From AP-15 sp963818695 (GTDB lineage: Bacteria; Pseudomonadota; Alphaproteobacteria; ATCC43930; CGMCC-115725), in contig CAWFTG010000004.1 in assembly GCA_963818695.1 (NCBI GenBank), forward strand, positions 1 to 64,000: 64,000 bases of DNA, written 5' to 3'. This document shows, piece by piece, positions 26,783 through 35,389 of the stretch. The position numbers and the translations under genes were made by a program. The notes under the pieces are model-generated. The model saw only the letters and a program-made list of their open reading frames with translations. It was not told the origin of the DNA and ran no database searches. The number at the start of each line of letters is the position of its first letter. Positions within the stretch are counted from its first letter, which is position 1.

Positions 26783-27440
26783 TTTTGCCACGCTGATAGC
26801 GGCGCGTAAGGCTTGCCGCGTCTGTGTCGAACGCTGCCCCGGCAAAATCAGGAGCTGCGCCGAATTCGACTTCGATCCCGATGTGGTCAGCCATTGGGAG
26901 CAGTGGCTCGGCCACCGAAGCCCGAAGCTGCTCGTGGTCGGCCAGGATTTCGGTAATGTCGGCTATTTCGTCCGCTGTCGCGGGCGCGACGAGCCGAACA
27001 ACAAGACCAACGAAAATTTGTATAGACTGCTGACCGCAGCCGGCATTGCGGTAGAGCACCCGTCGCAGCGCGATCGCGGCGCCCCCGTCTTTCTGACCAA
27101 CTCCATCCTGTGCATCAAAGAGGGCGCAATGAATTCGCCCATTCGGTCGAGCTGGGTGGACTCCTGCTCCGAGCAGCATCTGCGGCCGCTCATTTCATTT
27201 CTCGCACCGCCGGTTGTCGTCGGCATGGGTAACGCCGGATGGCGGGCCGTGCGAAGGGCCGTCGCGCTGGACCACTCGCCGCGACTGATCTCCCGCGCCG
27301 CCGGCTCCAGCTGGATTGCGCAGGACGACACCCGGGTGTTCGCCGTCGGCCATTGCGGCCCCCTCGGGGTGATCAACCGGCCCTGGCCGCAGCAGCTCTC
27401 GGACTGGCGGCGGATCGGAATGGCTGTTTCCGTCTGCTAG
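26775..27440 (+). CDS. Divergent uracil-DNA glycosylase-superfamily protein
   Basis: A 221-residue protein with a UDG-like fold by pattern: KLLVVGQDFGNVGYFVR (about 54-70) matches the G-Q-D/E-P motif position but with Phe-Gly, VFLTNSILCIKEGAMNSPIR matches the core strand, and FAVGHCGPLGVINRPW stands where HPS-type motif 2 would be. The N-terminus has a Cys cluster (CRVCVERCPGKIRSC), which could bind iron-sulfur or zinc. Both catalytic motifs deviate from canonical families, so activity on uracil is uncertain. It starts at ATG 26775, eight bases inside chaC. Confidence 0.72.
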   Translation: MTDFATLIAARKACRVCVERCPGKIRSCAEFDFDPDVVSHWEQWLGHRSPKLLVVGQDFGNVGYFVRCRGRDEPNNKTNENLYRLLTAAGIAVEHPSQRDRGAPVFLTNSILCIKEGAMNSPIRSSWVDSCSEQHLRPLISFLAPPVVVGMGNAGWRAVRRAVALDHSPRLISRAAGSSWIAQDDTRVFAVGHCGPLGVINRPWPQQLSDWRRIGMAVSVC

Positions 27441-28075
27441 ACCGCCGGTGCGGGGGTTCGGCCCGGCGCCGAGCAGCCTGCCTCTGGGCTGACTGGAATT
27501 TCTTCGATCGCGCCATTGGACAGCCGAAAGACCTTGTCCTGCGGCACTGGCAACGTCAGCGCCGCCTCGCGCGGCAGGCGCGCGTAGAGACCGCGCAGGA
27601 CGCGGCTGACCATGCCATGCGTCACGACAATTGTGAGCGGCGCATCCACTGGCTCGCTCAGCCAGTCGCCGACGCGCGCCGCAAAGCCCTCGTACCGCTC
27701 TCCATCGGGCGAGCGGAAGCACCACTCGGAGCGCCCGGCTCCATCGAATATTCCGGGGGCACACAAGGCGATCTCGCTATAGGTCAAACCGTCCCATGAG
27801 CCGATCGAAAGCTCCCGGAGCCGATCGTCGAAGCCCAACTCCGGAGCAGGGTAGAGGTGCTCGCAGATGATCTCGGCAGTCCGCCGCGCGCGACCCAGCG
27901 GGCTGGCGACGATGCGGGCCGCTGCGGCGTGCGGCAACATCCCGGTCAGCCGTCCGATTGCATGAGCTTGCGCAATACCCCGTTCGGTCAAGGGCGAGTC
28001 GAAGCGGCCCTGATTGCGTCTCTCCCGGTTCCATTCGGTCTCGCCGTGCCGGACCAGCAGGATGCAGCCGGTCAC
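27437..28075 (-). CDS. Histidine phosphatase family protein (phosphoglycerate mutase-like)
   Basis: A 212-residue branch-2-like histidine phosphatase. LLVRHGETEWNRERRNQGRF (about 6-25) contains the phospho-acceptor RHG; SPLTERGIAQA, ASPLGRARRTAEII, LRELSIGSWDGLTYSEI and VVTHGMVSRVLRGL complete the family motifs with the second His. The substrate is unknown; annotations as alpha-ribazole phosphatase or PGM would be guesses. It overlaps the upstream GNAT gene by four bases and is convergent with the UDG-like gene. Confidence 0.92.
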   Translation of the reverse strand: MTGCILLVRHGETEWNRERRNQGRFDSPLTERGIAQAHAIGRLTGMLPHAAAARIVASPLGRARRTAEIICEHLYPAPELGFDDRLRELSIGSWDGLTYSEIALCAPGIFDGAGRSEWCFRSPDGERYEGFAARVGDWLSEPVDAPLTIVVTHGMVSRVLRGLYARLPREAALTLPVPQDKVFRLSNGAIEEIPVSPEAGCSAPGRTPAPAV

Positions 28076-28617
28076 GACCGCTGAAGCCGGTAAAGGACAT
28101 GGCGGCGCAACGGGTGCCCCGGAGGCAGCCGCGGATGCTCGAAATCGAAATCCTCTGCCGGGTCGCGGGTCATCCCGAGCTTTTCCATGACGCGCCGGGA
28201 CGCCAGGTTCGCCGGCACCGTGAAGGCGACGATCTCGTTGCGACCGAGCCGGCCGAAGCCGTCGTCGATCACGGCCCGTGCGGCCTCATAGGCAATGCCC
28301 TGTCCCCAATACGGACGGGCTAAGCGCCAGGCGGCCTCGACCGCCGGCGCAAACGGCAGCGCAAACCGCAAGTTGCTGAGGCCGACAACACCGATCATGG
28401 GCGCTTCACCGCGAAGCTCGACGACCCACGGACCAAACCCATGGTCCTGCCAATGCGTGCGGGCCGCCACGACCCAGGCGTCCATGGCTGCGCGGTCGGC
28501 AAAGGGCACCAGGTATTGCATGACGGCAGGGTCGGCGGAGAACTCGGCGAAAGCCGCAGCATCGTCATCGCGCCACTGCCGAAGCACCAGCCGCGCGGTG
28601 CGCAGCACGTCTGTCAC
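28072..28617 (-). CDS. GNAT family N-acetyltransferase
   Basis: A 181-residue RimJ/RimL-like acetyltransferase. TARLVLRQWRDDDAAAFAEF is the usual start, GPWVVELRGEAPMIGVVGL leads to the core, and ARPYWGQGIAYEAARAVIDD holds the acetyl-CoA pyrophosphate loop (Q-G-I-A/G). ASRRVMEKLGM is the conserved end. The acceptor could be a protein N-terminus or a small amine. Part of a leftward operon with DUF6489 and the phosphatase. Confidence 0.92.
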   Translation of the reverse strand: MTDVLRTARLVLRQWRDDDAAAFAEFSADPAVMQYLVPFADRAAMDAWVVAARTHWQDHGFGPWVVELRGEAPMIGVVGLSNLRFALPFAPAVEAAWRLARPYWGQGIAYEAARAVIDDGFGRLGRNEIVAFTVPANLASRRVMEKLGMTRDPAEDFDFEHPRLPPGHPLRRHVLYRLQRS

Positions 28618-28619
28618 CG

Positions 28620-28865
28620 CTATTTCTTCTTGTCGCTCGCGTCCGGCATGTTCGCGAAAAACATCTGCTGCAGCTGCTCGAACCCTTTGAGGGTCGCCGG
28701 CAGCCAGGTCTTCAGCATCGCCTCCGGGTCCATGGCCTTGAGCGTGTTTCGCAGCCGCTCTTCGACTTCCGGCAGCAGCGCCTCCTGCAGCGGCTTCACG
28801 TCCGGCAATCCGAAAAAGGCTCTCGCCTCATCCGGAGTGCAATCGATGTCCACCTTGAACTTCAT
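28620..28865 (-). CDS. DUF6489 family protein
   Basis: An 81-residue protein beginning MKFKVDIDCTPDEARAFFGL with PDVKPLQEALLPEVEERL and a helical C-terminus ending in a Lys-rich tail. It matches what I recall as DUF6489, a small alphaproteobacterial family of unknown role. GAGGAGCGACC precedes the ATG. It is first in the operon with GNAT (two bases apart). Confidence 0.85.
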   Translation of the reverse strand: MKFKVDIDCTPDEARAFFGLPDVKPLQEALLPEVEERLRNTLKAMDPEAMLKTWLPATLKGFEQLQQMFFANMPDASDKKK

Positions 28866-29230
28866 CTCGGTCGCTCCTCTTCCTTTCGCGGATCTTGGTT
28901 CACTCTGCGCAAAGAAGCACCTGTACTACGGAAATTCCCGGAATTGTGTGGCCGCCTCACCTAATTTGGTCGCGCAACAGCTCGGCAGCCCGAGTCGCGC
29001 GGTTGGTGGAACCACCGCAGCGACCGGCAGGACTTGCCGGACCGCCCCCCGCAGACGATCTCCGTCGGCCCCGCATGGCTGTTTTTGCAGCGAAATAACA
29101 GCCATAGCTCCACCTCGTCCGGTCACTCGGCGCCGCCCATCGGCACCTCCCCGAAGCTCCACGAGACACCAACATTATGGCAATTTTAGTGTTGCTCACA
29201 TGACAACTTGCGTGCCGCCACGGCCAAGGA
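28866..29230. other. Intergenic region, no gene supported
   Basis: About 365 bases between the DUF6489 start and the end of the next leftward gene. Overlapping short frames on both strands show no protein-like conservation. It likely holds the promoter for the DUF6489-GNAT-phosphatase operon; no further element is visible. Confidence 0.4.
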
Positions 29231-29770
29231 TCACTGAACCCGGCGCAAGGTCGCGTATTGCAGATCCTTGCTGCCAAGAACGTTCACCGTCACTGCCATC
29301 GTCTCGCCATCCGGGCCCATCGTGCCCATGATGGTCCGCTGTGGGCCGGCCAGCTCGATGTCAACGTTCAACCGGCCCCTCGCGTGCCACCGCCCCTCTC
29401 GCCCAAACACGGGGTCGGACACGCTCACATCGCCGGCATAACTCGTGCCGCCAAACCTCAGCGTCACCTCGCGCCCGTCGATGGTGCCGGCCCAGGCCTC
29501 GCCGGACAGGTCCGAAGACGGCCGGTAGGCGGGCTGGCCCGTGCCGTTCGTGACCGGCTGGCTCGGCGAAGGCGCCGTGGCCCTCGGCCCAGGCGCAGTA
29601 GGCGGTGGAGCGGGGCGCGGCGAGGGTGGTGACGGGATGAACGCCTGCCACGTGCCGTACCCGAGGAAGCCCATCACGGCCAACACCAGGCTGACGACCG
29701 TCGCCCAATCGACGAAGCTCCAACGGCGCTTGGCTGGCGGGTCCGGCCCGGGTGACATCGCTTGTCGCAT
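29231..29770 (-). CDS. Hypothetical single-span membrane protein with Pro-rich linker
   Basis: A 179-residue protein starting at ATG 29770. A short cytoplasmic segment precedes one transmembrane helix (about 20-42, WATVVSLVLAVMGFLGYGTW), then a Pro/Ala-rich linker (~50-85) and a beta-rich domain (EAWAGTIDGREVTLRFGGTS, IELAGPQRTIMGTMGPDGET) that looks like a small barrel. No family recognised. It is divergent from the Cys-rich secreted protein at 29874, and both may act in the periplasm. Confidence 0.65.
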   Translation of the reverse strand: MRQAMSPGPDPPAKRRWSFVDWATVVSLVLAVMGFLGYGTWQAFIPSPPSPRPAPPPTAPGPRATAPSPSQPVTNGTGQPAYRPSSDLSGEAWAGTIDGREVTLRFGGTSYAGDVSVSDPVFGREGRWHARGRLNVDIELAGPQRTIMGTMGPDGETMAVTVNVLGSKDLQYATLRRVQ

Positions 29771-29873
29771 GTATATAGCCGCACACTGGCCATCCGCGCA
29801 ACGAACCTCACGGTGATTTTGATTGCAATTCCACAACGCGCCGCTCCATATCGACGCTGGGAGGACGGCCGCC

Positions 29874-30209
29874 ATGATACGTCGGTCCGCAACTTACACC
29901 GCTACTCTGTTCGCGGTCGCTGCGCTGCTGCCGGCAAGCTCCGAGGCCCAATGCAGCGACTGGTTACGAAACGTCGCCCTGCCCCACCTGGGATGCAGCC
30001 CACAGGCGATCGGGCAGATCTGCGCCGGCGCCCGGCCGGTGCCGACCACGCCTTATTGCGGCGGCACCGAGCAGCCGGCTGCGGGCATGGGTGACTGGTG
30101 CCAGACGCCAATCGGCGGCTGTCAAATCGGTACGCAAGCCGCGCTCGATCGGGCCTGCCAATGCCCGAGCCCAGCCGGCATGGTCAATGGCTGGGTAACC
30201 CGGCAGTAG
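29874..30209 (+). CDS. Cysteine-rich secreted hypothetical protein
   Basis: A 111-residue protein with a clear signal peptide (YTATLFAVAALLPASSEAQ, cleavage near residue 26). The mature part has eight cysteines in 85 residues, enough for four disulfides, with no charged catalytic motif I recognise. GGGAGGACGGCC precedes the ATG. Role unknown; an exported disulfide-stabilised binding domain is plausible. Confidence 0.65.
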   Translation: MIRRSATYTATLFAVAALLPASSEAQCSDWLRNVALPHLGCSPQAIGQICAGARPVPTTPYCGGTEQPAAGMGDWCQTPIGGCQIGTQAALDRACQCPSPAGMVNGWVTRQ

Positions 30210-30585
30210 GCAGGTGGCGGACCGTTACGGCGATTACGAAGCTTTCACGGGCTACGCGAACTATTGCGCAAGCAAGGACTGGTGCCCGGGGAATGGTGCC
30301 CCTAACGAAAGTGCCGCAAGTCAAGATATCTGCATCGTTGCCGCACCCTTGATAAAATTGGGCTCTTTTGATGCAGATTTCTGATGCACAATGCGGGCAT
30401 GGAAAACACCCCAAACCCGCATATGTGGATTCCCTATCAGGGCCGGAACCCCACAACGAGGTTTGCGGCTTATGTGGCGTTTTCAGCGGCGCGCACCACA
30501 AGAAGCCTGACCACCCGCCGCGACACTGCCTTGCCCGACCGTGGCCGACATGGCCGGAAGCTGACGACGAGCAGCAGCACAGCTC
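30210..30585. other. Intergenic region upstream of serine recombinase
   Basis: About 375 bases without a supported gene. A direct repeat TGATGCA occurs twice within 20 bases at 30369-30388; it could be an operator or a recombinase subsite, but nothing else supports that. Short frames at 30368-30629 look like chance. Confidence 0.35.
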
Positions 30586-31125
30586 ATGATTTACGGCTAT
30601 GCCCGCGTCTCGACGGCCGCCCAAGATGAAACCGGACAGGTGCGCCAGTTAAAGGCGGCCGGATGCGAAAAGGTATTCCGCGAGAAGATCACCGGGACGA
30701 CCGCCGACCGGCCGCAGCTTAAAAAGCTGATGAAGGCCCTCGCCCCCGGCGATGTTGTCATGACCCCGGCCGTTGACCGCCTTTCGCGCGACACAAGCGA
30801 CCTACTGGTTATCGCCCGCGACATGCAACAGGCCGGGGCCGGTATCCGCTCACTGGCCGAACCGTTCCTCGATACCAGGTCCGACTTCGCCGAGATCATC
30901 TTCGCTATCCTCGACGTTGCGGCGAAGCTCGAACGCCGCCGCATTCTCGAACTTACCGCGCGCGGCCGGGCCGACGCCAAGGAGAAGGGCGTCAAATTCG
31001 GCCGCAAGCCGACCCTCACTCCGCACCAGCAGAAAGAGGCCCGCGCCCGCATCGCGGACGGGGAGACGCAGCGCAGAGTGGCGCGCAGCTACAACGTCAG
31101 TCAGAGTACGATTTCACGGCTTTGA
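30586..31125 (+). CDS. Serine recombinase (resolvase/invertase family)
   Basis: A 179-residue small serine recombinase. The N-terminal YGYARVSTAAQDETGQVRQL has the catalytic Ser (residue 9 or so), LSRDTSDLLVIARDM and LFAEIIFAILDVAAKLERRR-like sequence contain the conserved catalytic Arg and the long E-helix, and the C-terminus (TPHQQKEARARIADGE, YNVSQSTISRL) is a Hin-type helix-turn-helix. Such enzymes resolve or invert DNA between short inverted or direct sites. No partner transposase is next to it. It marks the left edge of a two-gene island. Confidence 0.92.
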   Translation: MIYGYARVSTAAQDETGQVRQLKAAGCEKVFREKITGTTADRPQLKKLMKALAPGDVVMTPAVDRLSRDTSDLLVIARDMQQAGAGIRSLAEPFLDTRSDFAEIIFAILDVAAKLERRRILELTARGRADAKEKGVKFGRKPTLTPHQQKEARARIADGETQRRVARSYNVSQSTISRL

Positions 31126-31150
31126 GAGCGCCCCGGCCACTGGCAGACCG

Positions 31151-32038
31151 TTACTGTCTATCCTCCCAGTGCCTCATGGTGATACTCGAAATCACCTCTC
31201 GGCCAACAGCAATCTTGCGCTGCCAGTCACTCTCCTTATCGAACGTCAGGAGACATTTGTCTCGGCCGAGAATAAGACTATAGCCGAGGCGTGAGAAATA
31301 CCAAGTGGTGGCCGCAGCGTAATGAAGTGTATGTAGCGAGTTCTCTGTGGCCAACCCTAAAATTGCGTGACGGAGAGTATCAGGATCACCAAGCACAGGA
31401 GCCATCGAAGTTAGACGAGATACTGCATAGGATAGGTGCGCCGACTGTGAGAGTATCTCATATTCGCCACGGCGATATTCTGTCATCGCTGCAATGGTTT
31501 CCTGATCAAAGCCCGTAGTTTTCTCAATCTTAATGATAAGGCTATGTAAATTCTTCGGTGAGGCGCGCTTGTGCCAGAACGTCTTCACCTGTGCATCATC
31601 TTGCGCATCCATATAGGCTTGCGCCAAGTCTTCGTCATGCAGAACCGCTAGACAAAGGAGTAAGGCGTCAACGTAGCTTCGTAGTAAAGCACGGGCGGGA
31701 GTGTCAAAGCCAGATAGGCACAGTGTACGAAGCGATAAGCCGAATGACACAGCGGCACCAACGAGAGACCATGTCACGCGATGGCAAGGTCTCTGCCGGT
31801 TGACGCCGTTTTCAGTATCGAGAGCAACGTGAATGGACGTGAGCCATTCGATGCCAACCTCTAAGATGCCGAGCCAAGGTTGAAGCCCATCCGAAGTCTG
31901 CCCTCGAACCTTGGTCTCCTGTGCAGCGCAAAGATCACCGAATTCCGTTCTCGGCGGAGGATTTTCGCCGGAGTTCGGGTAATGCTCCACCCACTCCCGT
32001 TCGATCTCTTCATAAATGTCCGACATCTGTAACCCCAT
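31151..32038 (-). CDS. Hypothetical protein, DUF5677-like
   Basis: A 295-residue soluble, mainly helical protein. Features: WEIL-like N-terminal helices, RALLRSYVDALLLCLAVLHD (about 117-136), AYMDAQDDAQVKTFWHKRAS and EYEILSQSAHLSYAVSRLTS (about 190-209), an arrangement reminiscent of DUF5677/HEPN-like proteins (the latter with Arg/His in a helix). The base composition is AT-richer than neighbours, suggesting acquisition. Start could be 32038 or the Met at 32026. The family is tentative. Confidence 0.55.
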   Translation of the reverse strand: MGLQMSDIYEEIEREWVEHYPNSGENPPPRTEFGDLCAAQETKVRGQTSDGLQPWLGILEVGIEWLTSIHVALDTENGVNRQRPCHRVTWSLVGAAVSFGLSLRTLCLSGFDTPARALLRSYVDALLLCLAVLHDEDLAQAYMDAQDDAQVKTFWHKRASPKNLHSLIIKIEKTTGFDQETIAAMTEYRRGEYEILSQSAHLSYAVSRLTSMAPVLGDPDTLRHAILGLATENSLHTLHYAAATTWYFSRLGYSLILGRDKCLLTFDKESDWQRKIAVGREVISSITMRHWEDRQ

Positions 32039-32220
32039 ATATAGACCATGATTTCATTAAGAAACGTGGCATGGCCCAAGAGGCAGTTTACACGCGGTTA
32101 TTCATCAACCCCGGCGCAAGCCAGTATGGTTTAATTCCCTGATACGTATGAAATTTTCCAGAACGCCGATCTGCGCCTTTGGCTTAACATAATTCCGGAA
32201 ATTCCTGTAATCTCCCCGCC

Positions 32221-33127
32221 ATGGCCGTCGAGATCCCTTTCCGTCGCGAATTTTCGTTCGAATATGGCCGGCTGGAGCCGGTTGCGCCGATGATCCGGCG
32301 CATCGTGGCGCGCAATCCCAGCCCCTTTACCTTCCGCGGCACCGGGACCTATGTCGTGGGCCATGGCGAGGTTGCGGTGATCGACCCGGGGCCTGACCTC
32401 GCCGAGCACGTCGAGGCGCTGCTCGCGGGCCTCGCGGGCGAGCAGGTCACGCATATCCTCGATCACTCACACGCACCGCGACCACTCGCCGGCAGCGCGC
32501 GCACTGCAGGCGGTGACCGGCGCCCCGACCTATGGGTTCGGCCCGCACGCCGGGGGCAAGCGCGGCGACCCGGGGGTAGAGGAAGGCGGCGATTGGGATT
32601 TCGTCCCCGACAAGACGATCGGCGACGGCGACCGGATCGCCGGCAAGGGTTGGGTCTTCGAGGCGGTGCACACGCCGGGCCACACCTCGAACCATCTGTG
32701 CTTCGCGTTGGCGGCCGAGGGGGTTCTGTTCAGCGGCGATCATGTCATGGGGTGGTCGACCAGCGTAATCGCCCCGCCCGACGGCGACATGGCGGCCTAT
32801 ATGGCCTCGCTGGAGAAGCTGCTCGGCCGTGCGGATGCGGTCTATTGGCCGACGCACGGACCGGCCATCACCGAGCCGCAGGATTACGTCCGCACCTTCA
32901 TCGCCCATCGGCGCGAACGTGAGGCCGGCATTCTCGACTGCCTGCGGGCCGATATCGGGCGGATCGAGGCTATTGTCGAACGGCTCTATACCGGCCTGCA
33001 GCCGGGGCTGCGCCGGGCCGCCGGACGTTCCGTCCATGCGCATTTGATCGATCTCGTCGGGCGCGGCATCGTCGAGAGCGAGGGCCCGCCGGGACTGGAG
33101 GCGCATTATCGCACAGCCCGCAACTGA
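32221..33127 (+). pseudogene. MBL-fold metallo-hydrolase, interrupted by a frameshift
   Basis: A beta-lactamase-fold hydrolase similar to LACTB2-type enzymes. The first frame runs through FRGTGTYVVGHGEVAVIDPG to ILDHSHAP, where the metal-binding HxHxDH motif is scrambled. Reading without one base near 32463 gives ILVTHTHRDHSPAARALQ, the expected motif, which then joins the second frame (32513-33127: GAPTYGFGPH, HTPGHTSNHLCFAL, FSGDHVMGW, WPTHGPAI). Restored length ~300 residues. The single extra base suggests recent inactivation or an assembly error. Confidence 0.85.
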
Positions 33128-33145
33128 GCACAGCGCCGGTGCTCC

Positions 33146-33871
33146 CTACCCCCGGCCGCGATACCGCTTCGCGATGACGTAGGTCTCTGCCGACTGGGCA
33201 CGGCTCGCCGGCGGCTTTGCATGGCGCAATTCGGCGAAGGCACGCTTGAGCTGCGCGAGGAGCGCGCCCTCGGCACCGCCCTGGAACACCTTGGCGACAA
33301 AGCTGCCGCCAGGCTTGAGGATCTGCCCAGCGAGTAGGAATGCCGCCTCGGCGAGGGCGACGATCCGCAGATGGTCGGTCGCGGCATGACCCGTCGCGGA
33401 CGGCGCCATGTCGCTCAATACGAGATCGGCCAAACCGCCGAGCTCGGCCTTGACGGCGGTCACTGCGGCGGGGTCGTGAACATCCGCGCGCAGGATCGTG
33501 GCGCCGGCAATCGGCGCGGTTTCTGCGAGATCCATCCCGACGACGGCGCCGCGCGCGCCGACGCGCTCGACGGCGATTTGCGTCCAGCCGCCCGGCGTAC
33601 AGCCGAGATCGACCACCCGGCGGCCCGGCAGCAACAGCCGAAAACGATCGTCCAATTCGATCAGCTTGAAGGCGGCGCGCGACCGGTAACCGAGCCGCTG
33701 CGCCTCGGCAACATAAGGGTCGTTCAGTTGACGCGACAGCCACTCGGTGGAGGACGGCTTACGCCGGCGCGCGCTGCGGACCTTTACCGCTGCGGTGCGC
33801 GTGGCCGGCAGGCCGGAACGGTCCGCGCCGCGCCGTCCCCGATCTCGGGACCGGCTGTCCTCGCCTGCCAT
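33146..33871 (-). CDS. rlmE: 23S rRNA (uridine-2'-O-)methyltransferase
   Basis: A 241-residue FtsJ/RrmJ methyltransferase modifying U2552 of 23S rRNA. LGYRSRAAFKLIELDDRFRL carries the first catalytic Lys, VDLGCTPGGWTQIAVERVGA binds SAM, DLVLSDMAPSATGHAATDHL holds the Asp, and GGSFVAKVFQGGAEGALLAQ the second Lys. The ~45-residue basic N-terminal extension is normal for alphaproteobacteria. It starts two bases downstream of the ppx/gppA gene and is coupled to it. Confidence 0.95.
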   Translation of the reverse strand: MAGEDSRSRDRGRRGADRSGLPATRTAAVKVRSARRRKPSSTEWLSRQLNDPYVAEAQRLGYRSRAAFKLIELDDRFRLLLPGRRVVDLGCTPGGWTQIAVERVGARGAVVGMDLAETAPIAGATILRADVHDPAAVTAVKAELGGLADLVLSDMAPSATGHAATDHLRIVALAEAAFLLAGQILKPGGSFVAKVFQGGAEGALLAQLKRAFAELRHAKPPASRAQSAETYVIAKRYRGRG

Positions 33872-33872
33872 G

Positions 33873-35012
33873 TCACGCCCGCATCAGGTCGAAAAGGATG
33901 CCTTCCCTGACCCCGCGATCGGCAACGCGCAGGCGGCCGACCGGCCAGGTCGCGCAGATCGCATCGAGGATCGCGCAGCCGCTCAGCACCAGATCGGCGC
34001 GCTCGCGGCCGATGCACGGATTGGCGGCGCGTCCGGCAAGGTCGAGACCGGCCAGGTGGGCCGAGACGACCGAAATCTGTCCGAAGGTCAGCACGCTGCC
34101 GTCGACCAGAGCGCGGGTGTAGCGCGGCAACGCCAGATGGATGCCGGCGAGCGTCGTTACCGTCCCCGAGCTGCCGAGCATCTGCACCCTGCCGGTTCTG
34201 ACGTGGCGCTGAATGTCGTGGTCGCGCTCAAACGGCGCTAACGCGGCCACCGCCTCGGCAACCATTGCACGATAGGTCGCCGGCGAGACTTCGGTGCCGC
34301 CGAACCGATCGGTCAAGGTGACAACCCCGAAAGGAAGCGACACCGAGCCGAGGATCTCGGGCCGTCCCCGATCGCGCCCGCCCCAGAGCCGCAGCCACAC
34401 GATTTCGGTCGAGCCCCCGCCGATGTCGAAAACGATCGCGTAGGGAATGCGCGGATTGAGCAGCGGCGCGCAACCGGCGACGACGAGCCGCGCCTCTTCG
34501 CTGCTCGAGATGATTTCGATCTCGAGCCCGATTTCCTCCCGCACCCGAGCGAGGAAAGCCTCGCAATTTGCGGCTTGGCGGCATGCCTCGGTAGCGACGT
34601 AGCGCCCCGCGGCGACCCGGCGCCCGGCGATCTTGTCGGCGCAGATTTTGAGCGCGTCGAGAGCGCGCGCCATGGCCTCTTCGGATAGCACCCCGCTCGC
34701 TGCCAGACCTTCCCCGAGGCGGACGATGCGCGAGAAGGCATCGACGACGCGAAACCCCGAGCCGGCCGGCCGCGCCACCAACAGCCGGCAGTTGTTTGTG
34801 CCGAGATCGAGCGCGGCATATTGCGGCGCGAAGCGCGGCGCGGTGGTTTGCGGCCGGGCCACCGGCATGAAATCCGGCGCGTGCGAACGCCCCGCCCGCA
34901 ACCCGGCGGACATCGACTTTCCGTTGGTCCCGGGTGCGCCGGGCGCCGACGGCGAGTGAGCCGGAGCCCCGCCGCCTCCGGGCGGAACCCTGGTGCCGGG
35001 CGATTTCTCCAC
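33873..35012 (-). CDS. Ppx/GppA phosphatase family protein
   Basis: A 379-residue exopolyphosphatase/pppGpp phosphatase-family protein. YAALDLGTNNCRLLVARPAG is the phosphate-1 loop, AYVATEACRQAAN-like sequence and ISSSEEARLVVAG follow, VFDIGGGSTEIVWL is phosphate-2, and MLGSSGTVTTLAGIHLAL completes the ASKHA fold. The first ~65 residues are low-complexity (Pro/Gly/Ala), so the functional start could be internal. Coupled to rlmE, a conserved alphaproteobacterial pair. Confidence 0.92.
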   Translation of the reverse strand: MEKSPGTRVPPGGGGAPAHSPSAPGAPGTNGKSMSAGLRAGRSHAPDFMPVARPQTTAPRFAPQYAALDLGTNNCRLLVARPAGSGFRVVDAFSRIVRLGEGLAASGVLSEEAMARALDALKICADKIAGRRVAAGRYVATEACRQAANCEAFLARVREEIGLEIEIISSSEEARLVVAGCAPLLNPRIPYAIVFDIGGGSTEIVWLRLWGGRDRGRPEILGSVSLPFGVVTLTDRFGGTEVSPATYRAMVAEAVAALAPFERDHDIQRHVRTGRVQMLGSSGTVTTLAGIHLALPRYTRALVDGSVLTFGQISVVSAHLAGLDLAGRAANPCIGRERADLVLSGCAILDAICATWPVGRLRVADRGVREGILFDLMRA

Positions 35013-35196
35013 GGCAGCAACCGATCCTCATCGAGGCACGACCTGAGATGCTAGCGCAACCGGGCGAGGAATCAAAACTTCACAAATCTCGCACAGCTGC
35101 CCGGCAGTACGATAAATGCTAAGCCCTACCGTCCGCCGCCCTACCGTGTTATCAATTCAAGGAGCGATTGGCCCCGACCTTGAGCCGAGCGTCGGA

Positions 35197-35270
35197 TGGG
35201 GGATCGTCTAACGGTAGGACAGCGAACTCTGACTCCGCCAGTCTAGGTTCAAATCCTAGTCCCCCAGCCA
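35197..35270 (+). tRNA. tRNA-Gln (anticodon CTG) with a mismatch in the anticodon stem
   Basis: Seventy-four bases including encoded CCA. Acceptor TGGGGGA pairs with TCCCCCA, discriminator G, D arm GTCTAACGGTAGGAC, anticodon loop CTCTGAC (anticodon CTG, reading CAG), T arm GGTTCAAATCC. The anticodon stem is GCGAA/TCCGC, leaving an A-C mismatch at the 30-40 pair where G-C is usual. Otherwise canonical, so it may still function. Confidence 0.92.
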
Positions 35271-35389
35271 AAAACGAGACGTTATGGAGAACCAGAGCCC
35301 TTTCCGGGGCTCTCTTTCTTGGTGGGGCGCCATTCGGGGCACCACGGCCCCCAAGCTGGTCGCACCTCTCGCGCACGGTCCTCGCGGCG

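Noticed and set aside
27460..27490. Another copy of the short palindromic element at the end of the histidine phosphatase gene (AGCCTGCC...)
   Set aside because: Only the GGCAGGCT end matches; there is no matching hairpin and the reading frame is normal, so chance is likelier.
30586..31125. The serine recombinase as the cause of the DUF4145 inversion
   Set aside because: Serine invertases need longer paired sites; only a few bases are shared at the inversion edges, and the genes are 21 kb apart.
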